A stretch of 51,727 bases of DNA from Microvirga sp. (lineage in GTDB: Bacteria > Pseudomonadota > Alphaproteobacteria > Rhizobiales > Beijerinckiaceae), in the NCBI RefSeq assembly GCF_014699075.1, contig NZ_JACXAB010000027.1, positions 1-51,727 on the forward strand, given 5' to 3'. Within the stretch, counting starts at the first letter, position 1. The number at the start of each line of letters is the position of its first letter. The notes beneath the pieces are model-generated. The model did not search any database. It worked only from the letters and a program-made list of their open reading frames with translations, and was not told the origin of the DNA. The translations under genes were made by a program, and so were the position numbers. This document shows positions 1 to 8,206 of this stretch, in pieces.

Positions 1-43
1 CTGTTCGGCAGCCATTCTGGCCGCTCTCAGGCAGAAACTCCAC

Positions 44-197
44 TTATCCCGCTGTCCAAATTATCCGAGCCAGCTCTAGGTAATTGATCGAGACGGTCGC
101 TCCATTTCTGGCAAACATAGCGGCAGTAGCAAAACCAATACCGGATGCCCCCCCCCGTGACTAAGACTTTCCTTCCGCTAAGATCTAACGAAATCAA
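44..197 (-). pseudogene. N-terminal remnant of an SDR dehydrogenase, frameshifted in a G9 tract
   Basis: Read on the minus strand from a TTG at 197, preceded by a GGAG ribosome site, the translation is that of a short-chain dehydrogenase N-terminus: a KVLVTGG strand, then the glycine motif SGIG and a following helix. The two halves lie in different frames. They join only if the run of nine G (plus-strand C run at 148-156) loses one base. Even then a TAA at 44-46 ends the product after about 50 residues, whereas the family is about 250 residues long. I therefore read it as a decayed fragment. The Rossmann motif is seen directly; function is presumably lost. Confidence 0.55.
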
Positions 198-470
198 TCA
201 CTTCTCCGCAACCTTAGGTGAAAACTGGGCACACCGGCTTGGTACCACGATCTTAGTTCGAATCTTTGTGGTTGTGCATCTTGATCTTCATAAATCGCGC
301 ACATTAAATTAGAGAGGCAGGTGGAAATTAATTTCGCTGATCGGAATATGATCGAGAAAGCTCTTCGGGATTGCGTGTCAAAAACAGGACATAAACAGAA
401 CTCGGAGCTAACCTTAGTTCCTTGATGAATGTGCGTCGGCAGAGTGGTTTAGCGGCTGGAAGGTAGCCAA
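198..470. other. Intergenic region upstream of the MBL-fold gene
   Basis: No coding sequence is supportable here. The stretch is noticeably more A+T-rich than the genes that follow. It ends in a GGAAGG ribosome-binding sequence a few bases before the ATG at 471. No tRNA or convincing operator was found. Confidence 0.4.
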
Positions 471-1313
471 ATGGCATTTCTCACTGAGTCTACTCCAGAG
501 CGTGGTGTCGCTTCTGAGATAGTGCCCGGTATTAGGCGGATCGTCGCTCGCAATCCAAGTTTGATGACGTATCACGGCACCAATACGTACCTGATCCCGA
601 GGCCGTCCGGCTTCATCGTAATCGACCCAGGACCGGACGATTCCGTTCATGTGAACGATGTTCTCTTGGCAACGGAGGGTCGTGTATCGACGATCATCCT
701 CAGCCACAGCCACTCGGATCATCGCGGCGCCTGCGCAGCTCTGAAGGAGAAGACCGGAGCCCCAGTTGTCGCATTCCATGCTAGTGCGTCCCCCGAGTTT
801 AGTCCGGACATCCCGCTGCAGGATGGCGACGAAGTGGAGGGCATGATCGCCATCCATACGCCCGGCCATGCGAGCGACCATCTTTGCTTCGCCAGGCCGG
901 ACGGACTTCTGTTCAGCGCCGATCACGTCATGTCATGGTCGAGCACGATCGTTTCCCCTCCCGATGGGGATATGGCGGATTATTGCACAAGTCTTCAAAT
1001 TCTGTTGAATCGAGGCGAGAACATCTTTCTTCCTGGGCATGGGCCGCCGATTCACAATCCCAAGCCCTATGTTGCCAGCTTGCTCAGCTACAGAACCGAG
1101 CGTGAGCGAGCAATCGTCAATGCCCTGAATATCCGCCCGTTCAACACCTGGGATCTGGTCGATCGTTTGTACTCGAAAACCGATCCTTGGTTGAGGATGG
1201 CGGCCGAAAGGAATGTCGTCGCCCATCTGCTGAAGCTGCAGAGCGAGGGCAAGGTGGAGGAGTACGCCGAACTGTGGCGTCCGACGTCTCTGCGCCGCGC
1301 GCAAGCTCGCTGA
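471..1313 (+). CDS. MBL-fold metallo-hydrolase (glyoxalase II / LACTB2-like)
   Basis: A 280-residue metallo-beta-lactamase-fold hydrolase. The zinc-binding signature HSHSDH is at residues 79-84. Further ligands are His133 (TPGH), Asp151 (SADH) and His190 (LPGHG), so the two-metal centre appears complete. The C-terminal 80 residues contain the winged-helix-like tail (RERAIVNAL ... AERNVVAHL) typical of LACTB2-type proteins. Members hydrolyse thioesters, lactones or nucleic acids, and the sequence does not show which. Next to acyl-CoA genes a thioesterase or lactonase role is plausible. It lies convergent to the IclR gene. The start ATG follows a GGAAGG ribosome site. Confidence 0.85.
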   Translation: MAFLTESTPERGVASEIVPGIRRIVARNPSLMTYHGTNTYLIPRPSGFIVIDPGPDDSVHVNDVLLATEGRVSTIILSHSHSDHRGACAALKEKTGAPVVAFHASASPEFSPDIPLQDGDEVEGMIAIHTPGHASDHLCFARPDGLLFSADHVMSWSSTIVSPPDGDMADYCTSLQILLNRGENIFLPGHGPPIHNPKPYVASLLSYRTERERAIVNALNIRPFNTWDLVDRLYSKTDPWLRMAAERNVVAHLLKLQSEGKVEEYAELWRPTSLRRAQAR

Positions 1314-1388
1314 TCAGACCGCCGCATTGCCACGAGTTGCCACGAGGCCGATGCCGTGTTTTCGACCGGATGCTTGGGTCGGGAGTGT

Positions 1389-2195
1389 TCAAACGCTGCC
1401 CAAGGCTCGACGAATGCGCGTGGCGAGTTCGACAAGATCTCGTCCCACCGTATCGAGCATGTCCGTTTGCAAGATGAGCGCGGAGCCGCCGCAGTTCAAA
1501 GCATAGGTCTGCGCGCCGTGAAGAACCAGCGGCACACCGACAGAATTGACCTCCTGCTTCCATTCGCCCACAGAGGTGACATAACCGTTCTGGCGATATT
1601 GCTCGACAGACCGCTGAACACCCTCACGTATGGATTGTCCTGCCTCGTCCGGAAAGCACAGCTCCTCGAGAAGGCGCTCCCGCGCCGCAGGATCGAGGCT
1701 CGCGAGATAGGCCCTTCCCATGGCGGAGGTAGCCATCCTGATGTGAGAGCCAACCTCGATGCCGATATGCAGCGGGCTCGAGCCACGACAATGCTCGATA
1801 TAGACCATCGTTCGCCCGTCCGGCGCGCCGATCGCAACCGAACATCCGACCCGGTCTGCAAGTTCCTGCATCATCGGGCGTGCAACATCGCGGACGGCGA
1901 TACCCCCGAGCGCGGTGAAGCCGAGCGCCAGAGCCGAGACCGAAAGGGAGTACCGACCTGTTACCGGGGAATATTCTAGGTAGCCAAGGCGACTCAGCGT
2001 ATAGGTGAGGCGTGATATCGTGGATTTCGCCAGTCCGGTCCGATCCGCAAGCTCCTGATTGCCGAGTCCGATGTCGCCACGCCTGAAGGCCCGAAGCACG
2101 CTGAGCCCGCGGGCGAGGGCGGTCACGAAACGAGGGTCTTGATCGTCGGCGAGAGTCGCTGTCGCGACGACACTGTCTTTTCGCTTGCGCATCAT
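1389..2195 (-). CDS. IclR-family transcriptional regulator
   Basis: An IclR-type regulator of 268 residues. The N-terminal winged helix-turn-helix (about residues 25-80) includes NQELADRTGLAKSTISRLTYTL. A C-terminal effector domain follows, with the usual REGVQRSVEQ ... VNSVGVPL segments. It is transcribed away from the acyl-CoA dehydrogenase at 2293, the normal arrangement for a local activator or repressor. A palindrome resembling the IclR operator lies between the two genes. I chose the ATG at 2195; an in-frame TTG at 2207 would add four residues. The effector is unknown but is probably a pathway acid or its CoA ester. The DNA-binding role is well supported; the target operon is inferred from position. 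Confidence 0.88.
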   Translation of the reverse strand: MMRKRKDSVVATATLADDQDPRFVTALARGLSVLRAFRRGDIGLGNQELADRTGLAKSTISRLTYTLSRLGYLEYSPVTGRYSLSVSALALGFTALGGIAVRDVARPMMQELADRVGCSVAIGAPDGRTMVYIEHCRGSSPLHIGIEVGSHIRMATSAMGRAYLASLDPAARERLLEELCFPDEAGQSIREGVQRSVEQYRQNGYVTSVGEWKQEVNSVGVPLVLHGAQTYALNCGGSALILQTDMLDTVGRDLVELATRIRRALGSV

Positions 2196-2225
2196 CGTCC
2201 CAGCCAAAAACTGTCACGCCACCCC

Positions 2226-2281
2226 TTGACCTAAACTGCGGCAAAGGGCAACTTCTAACTACGATTTCGGAATTTAATTCC
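2226..2281 (+). promoter_or_regulatory. Promoter/operator region of the beta-oxidation operon
   Basis: A TTGACC hexamer at 2226-2231 could be a -35 box, but the -10 is weak (CAACTT at 17 bp spacing). A perfect inverted repeat GGAAT-TTA-ATTCC lies at 2269-2281, close to the known E. coli IclR operator pattern TGGAAAT-N-ATTTCCA. It sits just upstream of the TTG start at 2293. It is probably the binding site of the adjacent IclR protein; that link is inference. Confidence 0.5.
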
Positions 2282-2292
2282 ACGGGGCGGAA

Positions 2293-3468
2293 TTGACAAC
2301 AGACAGCGAAGTTTTTCAACAGCTTTTGGATACGGTCGAGCGTTTTGTCCGGGAAAGGCTCCGGCCACGGGAGCTCGAGGTGGCCATGAGCGATGCCGTG
2401 CCTGCCGACGTCGTTCAGGAGATGCGCGACCTCGGCCTGTTCGGGTTAGCCATATCCGAGGAGTTCGGCGGACTGGAGCTCAACCTTTCGGAAGAAGTGC
2501 AGATCGCCTTCCGGCTTGGAGGAACCTCGCCTGCGTTCCGCTCCGTTATCGGCACGAACAACGGCATTGGATCGCAGGGCATCGTCATCGACGGAACGTC
2601 TGAGCAGAAGGCCTACTATCTGCCGCGCCTGGCGAGCGGTGAGTTGATCGGATCCTTCTGTCTGACCGAGCCGGAGGCGGGATCGGATGCCGGATCGCTT
2701 CGCACCTCAGCAAAGCGCGACGGCGATTACTTCCTGATCTCCGGCACCAAGCGATTCATCACCAACGCGCCGCAGGCCGGTGTTTTCACCGTGTTCGCGC
2801 GAACCGATCCGGAGAGCAAAACCGCCTCGGGCGTTACTGCCTTCATCGTCGATGCTCATCTGCCTGGCATAACGCTCGGCAAGAAGGACCATAAGATGGG
2901 CCAGCAAGGTGCTCATACCTGCGACGTGATCTTCGACAATGTCCGGGTGTCCGTGACTGCCATCATCGGCGGTGAGCGCAACCTCGGAAAGGGATTCGCC
3001 ACCGCGATGAAGGTGCTCGACAGGGGCCGCTTGACTATCGCGGCGGTCTGCGTCGGCATAGCCGAGCGGCTGATCGCCGACAGTTTGGCCTACGCAATGG
3101 AACGAAAGCAGTTCGGACAGCCCATCGCGGAATTTCAGCTCGTCCAGGCCATGCTCGCGGATATGCGCACCGAGTGCTTCGCCGCACAATGCATGGTCGA
3201 GGAAACGGCCCGCCGGTTCGACAATGGCAAGATGATCGCCACGGAAGCCGCCTGCTGCAAGATGTTTGCCTCCGAAATGGTGGGGCGCGTCGCGGACAAG
3301 GCCGTGCAGATCCATGGCGGCGCTGGATATGTCGCGGATTATGGGATCGAACGGTTCTATCGGGACGTGCGCCTGTTCCGGATCTACGAAGGGACAACGC
3401 AGATCCAGCAACTTGTCATCGCGCGCAACATGACGCGTGACGCGCGGCGGCAATCCGCCAACATCTAA
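2293..3468 (+). CDS. Acyl-CoA dehydrogenase
   Basis: A 391-residue FAD-dependent acyl-CoA dehydrogenase, which introduces the 2,3-double bond into an acyl-CoA and passes electrons to ETF. It shows the FAD/substrate signature FCLTEPEAGSDAGS (about residues 118-131), the C-terminal signature with MERKQFGQPI, and the catalytic glutamate Glu366 in YEGTTQIQQ. Length is normal for the family. The start appears to be TTG at 2293, since no ATG lies close upstream in frame and homology begins at once. It is the first gene of an operon whose next gene starts 21 bp after its stop. Chain-length specificity cannot be told from sequence. Confidence 0.93.
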   Translation: MTTDSEVFQQLLDTVERFVRERLRPRELEVAMSDAVPADVVQEMRDLGLFGLAISEEFGGLELNLSEEVQIAFRLGGTSPAFRSVIGTNNGIGSQGIVIDGTSEQKAYYLPRLASGELIGSFCLTEPEAGSDAGSLRTSAKRDGDYFLISGTKRFITNAPQAGVFTVFARTDPESKTASGVTAFIVDAHLPGITLGKKDHKMGQQGAHTCDVIFDNVRVSVTAIIGGERNLGKGFATAMKVLDRGRLTIAAVCVGIAERLIADSLAYAMERKQFGQPIAEFQLVQAMLADMRTECFAAQCMVEETARRFDNGKMIATEAACCKMFASEMVGRVADKAVQIHGGAGYVADYGIERFYRDVRLFRIYEGTTQIQQLVIARNMTRDARRQSANI

Positions 3469-3489
3469 TCCGACACGGAAAGGCTCGTC

Positions 3490-5553
3490 ATGGTATCGGT
3501 AGAGGTTGAGCGCAGGGATGAAATCGCGATTGTCTGGGTCGACAACCCGCCGGTCAACGCATTGGGAGTTGCTCTGCGGGCTGGTATTCTGGGTTCCTTA
3601 GAGGCGGCTGTCCGAGATCAGGCAGTGGCCGGCATCGTATTGGCCTCGCGCCAGGGGATTTTCAGCGCCGGTGCCGATATCAAGGAATTCAACCAAACTC
3701 CAGCCAGGCCATCGCTGCGTGAGGTGATCGAAGCATTCGACGCATCTCCCAAGCCGATTGTCGCGGCGATCAACGGCGTTTGCTACGGCGGCGGCCTTGA
3801 GCTGGCGCTCGCGTGCGACGCAAGGATCGTGACCTCCACGGCGCTTCTAGCGTTCCCGGAGATCAAGCTCGGTCTGTTGCCAGGGGCCGGTGGAACGCAG
3901 CGCCTGCCAAGGCTCATGAGGCCTGCCGATGCCCTGAAGCTCATGGCTGATGGGGTGCCCTGCACCGGCGAGCAATCTGTGACGATCGGACTGGCGGATG
4001 CTCTCGCGGCATCCGAACGACTTGTCACCGAAGCGACGGCGAAAGCGAGGTCGCTCGCGAAGAGGAGTGCCCGCCAACGCCTTCGCGACTCCGTCGTCGA
4101 CCATCGGACCCGGGAGGCCTTTGAGACTGCCGCGGCAGCGCTGTTGAAAGCGCATCCCGGCGAACCGCAGATCGAAGCATTGGTCGGGGTAGTTAGGGAG
4201 AGTTATGAGCTTTCCTTCGATGAGGGTATGCGGCGAGAGCGTAAGTCTTTCGAAAGGCTGCTGGTCGACGACCGCTCGAAATCTCTGCGTCACGCCTTCC
4301 TTGCCGAGCGCGAGAGCGGTCAGATCCCCGGGGATATCGACTCGTCCGAGCTCATCGCCGTTGAATCAGTCGGTGTTATCGGCGGCGGCACGATGGGAAG
4401 CGGGATCGCTATGGCGCTTGCTGCCAACGGTATTCCCGTCACTCTCATTGAGGCCGATGATCCTGCAGCACAGCGGGCCTTCGAGCGGATTGCCGCTAAC
4501 CTCGCAAACTCGGTGCGCAGAGGGAGCCTCTCGGAATCAGCGAGATCCGAAAACCTCGCCCGAATCAAGACCGCCGTGGACTACGCGGAATTGGGCGCCG
4601 CCGATCTCGTCATCGAGGCCGCATTCGAGGAAATCGATATCAAACGCCAGATCTTCGCGAAGCTCGCGGCGGCCACGAAGCAGAACGCGGTTCTGGCTAC
4701 CAACACGTCCTATCTCGACGTTGACGCGATCGCCGAGGCAAGCGGGGTCGCAGAGCGCGTGGTCGGCATGCATTTCTTCAGTCCCGCCAACATCATGAAG
4801 CTGGTCGAGGTTGTGCGCGGTGAACGGACTTCTGCCACTGCCATCGCCACCGTCGTGAATGTGGCACAAAGGCTCGGGAAGCTTCCTGTGGTGGTCGGCA
4901 ATTGCCATGGATTTGTCGGCAACCGAATTCTCGCTCGGCGCAGCGAGCAGCTGGATCGGTTGCTTCTTGAAGGGGCTACGCCGGAAGATGTCGATCGTGC
5001 ATTCACCGCATTCGGGTCGAAGCTCGGACCTTGCACCATGGGCGATCTCGCTGGCCTTGACATCAGTTGGCGAATGCGCCGCGCGACGGGACGAACCGCT
5101 CCCGTGGCCGACGCGCTCGTCGAGGCAGGCCGCCTCGGCCAGAAGACGGGACGCGGCTACTATCGTTACGCGGAAGATGGACGCACGGCGAGCCCGGACC
5201 CTGAGGTGACACAGCTGATCGAAACGGTATCGCAGACCCACGGCGTCAAGCGCCGCAGAATCGATCAGGACGAAATCATCGACCGGCTCATTCTCCCGAT
5301 GATCAACGAAGGGGCACGTATCATCGAGGAGGGAATCGTGGCGCGTCCGGGCGATATCGATGTGATTTGGATCCATGGTTATGGGTTCCCGCGCTGGAGG
5401 GGCGGCCCGATGTTCTATGCCCAGACGCGTGGCCTTCCAAACGTTGTCGCTCGCCTAAAGGATCTCGCCGAAATGACAGGCGATGAGTCCCTCCGCCCGG
5501 CACCCCTTCTTGAGCGGCTGGCCGCGGAAGGAAAATCTTTTGCCTCGCGATGA
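3490..5553 (+). CDS. Bifunctional enoyl-CoA hydratase / 3-hydroxyacyl-CoA dehydrogenase (FadB/FadJ-like)
   Basis: A 687-residue fusion that hydrates 2-enoyl-CoA and oxidises the 3-hydroxyacyl-CoA with NAD. Residues 1-190 form the crotonase domain, with oxyanion-hole segments SAGADIKEF and NGVCYGGGLELAL and catalytic Glu124 in FPEIKLGLLPGAGG. The NAD-binding domain begins near residue 295 with VGVIGGGTMGSGIA. The two 3HCDH C-terminal domains follow, with HFFSPANIMKLVEVV and GNCHGFVGNRIL. Length is close to FadJ/MFE proteins. It sits between the dehydrogenase and the thiolase in one operon, so three consecutive genes encode a full beta-oxidation turn. Confidence 0.95.
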   Translation: MVSVEVERRDEIAIVWVDNPPVNALGVALRAGILGSLEAAVRDQAVAGIVLASRQGIFSAGADIKEFNQTPARPSLREVIEAFDASPKPIVAAINGVCYGGGLELALACDARIVTSTALLAFPEIKLGLLPGAGGTQRLPRLMRPADALKLMADGVPCTGEQSVTIGLADALAASERLVTEATAKARSLAKRSARQRLRDSVVDHRTREAFETAAAALLKAHPGEPQIEALVGVVRESYELSFDEGMRRERKSFERLLVDDRSKSLRHAFLAERESGQIPGDIDSSELIAVESVGVIGGGTMGSGIAMALAANGIPVTLIEADDPAAQRAFERIAANLANSVRRGSLSESARSENLARIKTAVDYAELGAADLVIEAAFEEIDIKRQIFAKLAAATKQNAVLATNTSYLDVDAIAEASGVAERVVGMHFFSPANIMKLVEVVRGERTSATAIATVVNVAQRLGKLPVVVGNCHGFVGNRILARRSEQLDRLLLEGATPEDVDRAFTAFGSKLGPCTMGDLAGLDISWRMRRATGRTAPVADALVEAGRLGQKTGRGYYRYAEDGRTASPDPEVTQLIETVSQTHGVKRRRIDQDEIIDRLILPMINEGARIIEEGIVARPGDIDVIWIHGYGFPRWRGGPMFYAQTRGLPNVVARLKDLAEMTGDESLRPAPLLERLAAEGKSFASR

Positions 5554-5584
5554 TACTGGTATGACATACAAGCGGATAACACAC

Positions 5585-6763
5585 ATGAATGAAGCTGTCA
5601 TCGTTGCAACCGCGCGGACGCCGATCGGAAAGGCACAACGGGGAGCCTTCAACGATACAGCCGGCGTGGATCTAGTGGCGCCGCTGCTTCCCGAGCTTCT
5701 ACACCGGGGCGGAGTATCGGCTGGCGATGTAGAAGAAGTCGTCATGGGCTGCGGCTACCCGGAGGGTGCGACCGGCGGCAACGTCGCCCGCGCGGCTGCG
5801 CTGCGCGCCGGTTTACCTGAGACATCCGCCGCTCTCATGATCAGCCGCTTCTGCGCATCCGGCCTCGAAGCCGTGGCCTACGCAGCTCGTCGGATCAAAT
5901 TTGATGGAGTCCCCGTCTCCATTGCGGGCGGTGTCGAGTCCATCAGTCTCGTTGGGCCGAATGCCAACAAGAATCGGTTGCGCAACGAATGGCTCGAGCA
6001 GAACATTCCGGGCATCTACATGACGATGATCGAGACAGCCGACAACGTTGCCGGGCGTTATGGCATTTCTCGCGAACGGCAGGATGAATACTCCCTCGAA
6101 AGCCAGCGCCGTACGGCCGTCGCACAGCAGGCTGGCGTCTTCGCCGAGGAAATAGTCCCGACACAGGCCGTCAAGCTTGTGACGGATAAGGCAACCGGCA
6201 GCATCACGAAGGAAACGGTGAGGCTTACCCTCGATGAGGGCAATAGGACTGATACCACACTCAGCGGTCTCGCCAAGCTGAATCCGGTTCGTGAAGGGCA
6301 TTTCATCACCGCTGGCAATGCGAGTCAGCTTTCCGACGGAGCCTCCGTGAACCTCCTTATGTCATCGGCGGAAGCCGAACGGCGTGGTCTCGAGGTGCTA
6401 GGGGTATTTCGCGGCTTCGCGTCGGCAGGCTGCGCGCCCGATGAGATGGGCATCGGACCTGTCTTCGCCGTTCCCCGCCTGCTCGAGCGAAATGGATTAG
6501 GGGTCGAGGATATCGATCTTTGGGAGCTCAACGAGGCTTTTGCCAGCCAAGTCCTGTACTGCAGGGACTGCCTCGGAATTCCTTCAGAGAAGCTCAACGT
6601 CAATGGCGGCGCGATCTCGGTCGGACATCCGTTCGGCATGAGCGGATCGCGCATGGTTGGTCACATCGTCCTCGAAGGACGTCGTCGCCAAGCAAAATAT
6701 GCCGTCGTCACGATGTGCGTCGCAGGCGGTATGGGTTGCGCCGCGCTTATCGAATTCCCCTGA
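5585..6763 (+). CDS. Acetyl-CoA C-acyltransferase (thiolase)
   Basis: A 392-residue thiolase that cleaves 3-oxoacyl-CoA with CoA to give acetyl-CoA and a shortened acyl-CoA. The nucleophile is Cys90 in SRFCASGLEAV. The C-terminal catalytic motifs NVNGGAISVGHPFGMSG and CVAGGMGCA supply the histidine and second cysteine. The open frame extends upstream to 5483 into the previous gene, but thiolase homology starts with MNEAVIVATARTPIGK at the ATG at 5585, which I take as the start. That leaves 31 bp after the hydratase/dehydrogenase stop. Whether it acts in degradation or biosynthesis is settled by context: degradation is likely. Confidence 0.94.
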   Translation: MNEAVIVATARTPIGKAQRGAFNDTAGVDLVAPLLPELLHRGGVSAGDVEEVVMGCGYPEGATGGNVARAAALRAGLPETSAALMISRFCASGLEAVAYAARRIKFDGVPVSIAGGVESISLVGPNANKNRLRNEWLEQNIPGIYMTMIETADNVAGRYGISRERQDEYSLESQRRTAVAQQAGVFAEEIVPTQAVKLVTDKATGSITKETVRLTLDEGNRTDTTLSGLAKLNPVREGHFITAGNASQLSDGASVNLLMSSAEAERRGLEVLGVFRGFASAGCAPDEMGIGPVFAVPRLLERNGLGVEDIDLWELNEAFASQVLYCRDCLGIPSEKLNVNGGAISVGHPFGMSGSRMVGHIVLEGRRRQAKYAVVTMCVAGGMGCAALIEFP

Positions 6764-6783
6764 TTTCTTAAGAGAGGAACGTC

Positions 6784-7758
6784 ATGCGCGCAGTGAAGTG
6801 CAATCAATTTGGTCCGGCGGAATCGCTTGTGGTCGAAGAGTTCGATCTTCCGCCGCCCGGCCCAGGCCACGCGCGGGTCCGGGTCGAAGCCGCGGGTGTG
6901 AATTTCCCAGATACGCTGATGGTCCAGGGCAAGTATCAGGTCAAGCCGGACCTGCCGTTCGTTCCTGGCGCGGAGCTTGCCGGCATCATCGAGGCCGTGG
7001 GAGACGGTGTCGAGGATCTGCAGCCTGGCATGCCGGTGATCGGCATGGTCGGGCAGGGCGCTTTTGCCGATATCGCCAATGTCAGGACAACGCGCCTCAT
7101 GCATCGACCCGACACAATGCCAGCCGTGACGGCGGCAGGGTTCTCGATGACTTACGGTACAAGCATGCACGCGCTCAAGCAGCGCGCTCATCTCAAACCT
7201 GGGGAAACTCTTCTGGTTCTCGGTGCCAGCGGCGGCGTGGGACTTGCCGCTGTTGAACTAGGTAAGGCGATGGGAGCAACCGTCATCGCCGCTGCGAGCA
7301 GCGCGGAAAAACTCAAGGTGGCCCGCAAGGCCGGTGCGGACCACCTCGTGAATTATTCAACGGAATCGCTCAAGGACTCTGTCAAGGAGTTGACGAGCGG
7401 CAAGGGTGTCGATGTGGTCTATGACCCTGTTGGCGGCGATCTCCTGGAGGAGGCGGTGCGTGCCACTGCCTGGGAGGGACGCGTCCTGATCGTGGGGTTC
7501 GCATCCGGAACGATTCCAAAGATCCCCGCGAATCTGATGCTGCTGAAGGGATGCTCCCTCGTCGGTGTCTTCTTCGGGACGTTCCGAGATCGGGATCCCG
7601 ACGCGAATCGCGAGAATTTTGCCGAGATGTTCCGCTGGTATGAGGAGGGCAAGCTCAAGCCTCTCGTCAGCACCACGATGGACCTGGCCGACGTTGCCGA
7701 GGCGTTCAATATCCTGACCAGCCGGGGAGCGATCGGAAAAATCGTGCTCACCACATGA
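6784..7758 (+). CDS. Zinc-free medium-chain reductase (NADPH:quinone oxidoreductase family)
   Basis: A 324-residue MDR-superfamily oxidoreductase. The N-terminal GroES-like fold carries VEAAGVNFPDTLMVQGKY and PFVPGAELAG. The nucleotide site LVLGASGGVGLA is near residues 144-155. The catalytic and structural zinc ligands of alcohol dehydrogenases are absent, placing it with quinone reductases and enoyl reductases. In this operon it may reduce an unsaturated acyl-CoA or an enone intermediate; that is inference. An AGAGAGG ribosome site precedes the ATG. Its stop overlaps the next start (ATGA), which points to translational coupling with the thioesterase. Confidence 0.9.
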   Translation: MRAVKCNQFGPAESLVVEEFDLPPPGPGHARVRVEAAGVNFPDTLMVQGKYQVKPDLPFVPGAELAGIIEAVGDGVEDLQPGMPVIGMVGQGAFADIANVRTTRLMHRPDTMPAVTAAGFSMTYGTSMHALKQRAHLKPGETLLVLGASGGVGLAAVELGKAMGATVIAAASSAEKLKVARKAGADHLVNYSTESLKDSVKELTSGKGVDVVYDPVGGDLLEEAVRATAWEGRVLIVGFASGTIPKIPANLMLLKGCSLVGVFFGTFRDRDPDANRENFAEMFRWYEEGKLKPLVSTTMDLADVAEAFNILTSRGAIGKIVLTT

Positions 7759-8186
7759 TCGATCCTTTGGCGTCGACCTATCTTAATGTCGGCCTCTTCG
7801 GGCTTCTGGGTCTCGAGCTGATGCATTCCCAAGATGGAAGCGTCACGGGACGGCTTGTTATCGATCCGCGTCACCGCAATCGGGCCGGCTACGTCCATGG
7901 CGGCATATTCTGCACCATGATCGATTTTGCCGCATGCGCGGCTGGTCTCCATAGCGAGCCGGGAGAAGCTGCGCGTTACGCGGTCACTCTATCGCTGACG
8001 ACGCAATTCACCAAAGCGGTGGTCGATGGAGTGCTGCAGGTCGAAGGCCGGCTCGTTTCCGCGGGCCGCAAGTCTTATACCGCCGAGGCCCACGTCTATG
8101 ACGACCATGGCGCGATCGCCGCCCATGGGATCGGGACATTTCAATGGCGGCCGGGCAGCGAACCGCGTTCGCAGATGCAAACATAG
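7755..8186 (+). CDS. PaaI-family hotdog thioesterase
   Basis: A 143-residue single-hotdog protein with the PaaI/4HBT signature: RAGYVHGGIFCTMIDFAA at residues 43-60, containing His48-Gly-Gly and the catalytic-type Asp57. Such enzymes hydrolyse aromatic or short acyl-CoA thioesters and often rescue CoA from stalled intermediates. The 4-bp overlap with the reductase upstream and the close start of the next gene (8207) place it inside the operon. A regulatory or housekeeping role in CoA recycling is likely; the exact substrate is unknown. Confidence 0.88.
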   Translation: MIDPLASTYLNVGLFGLLGLELMHSQDGSVTGRLVIDPRHRNRAGYVHGGIFCTMIDFAACAAGLHSEPGEAARYAVTLSLTTQFTKAVVDGVLQVEGRLVSAGRKSYTAEAHVYDDHGAIAAHGIGTFQWRPGSEPRSQMQT

Positions 8187-8206
8187 AAAAAGTGGATGGT
8201 GCCGAA

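Noticed and set aside
420..470. A tRNA-like stretch (GGCAGAGTGGTTTAGCGGC)
   Set aside because: It resembles a D-arm by chance, but no anticodon or T-arm can be folded around it and the MBL gene starts directly after.
1356..1979. A 207-codon plus-strand frame opposite the IclR gene
   Set aside because: It is the antisense shadow of a clear IclR gene and has no recognisable motif.
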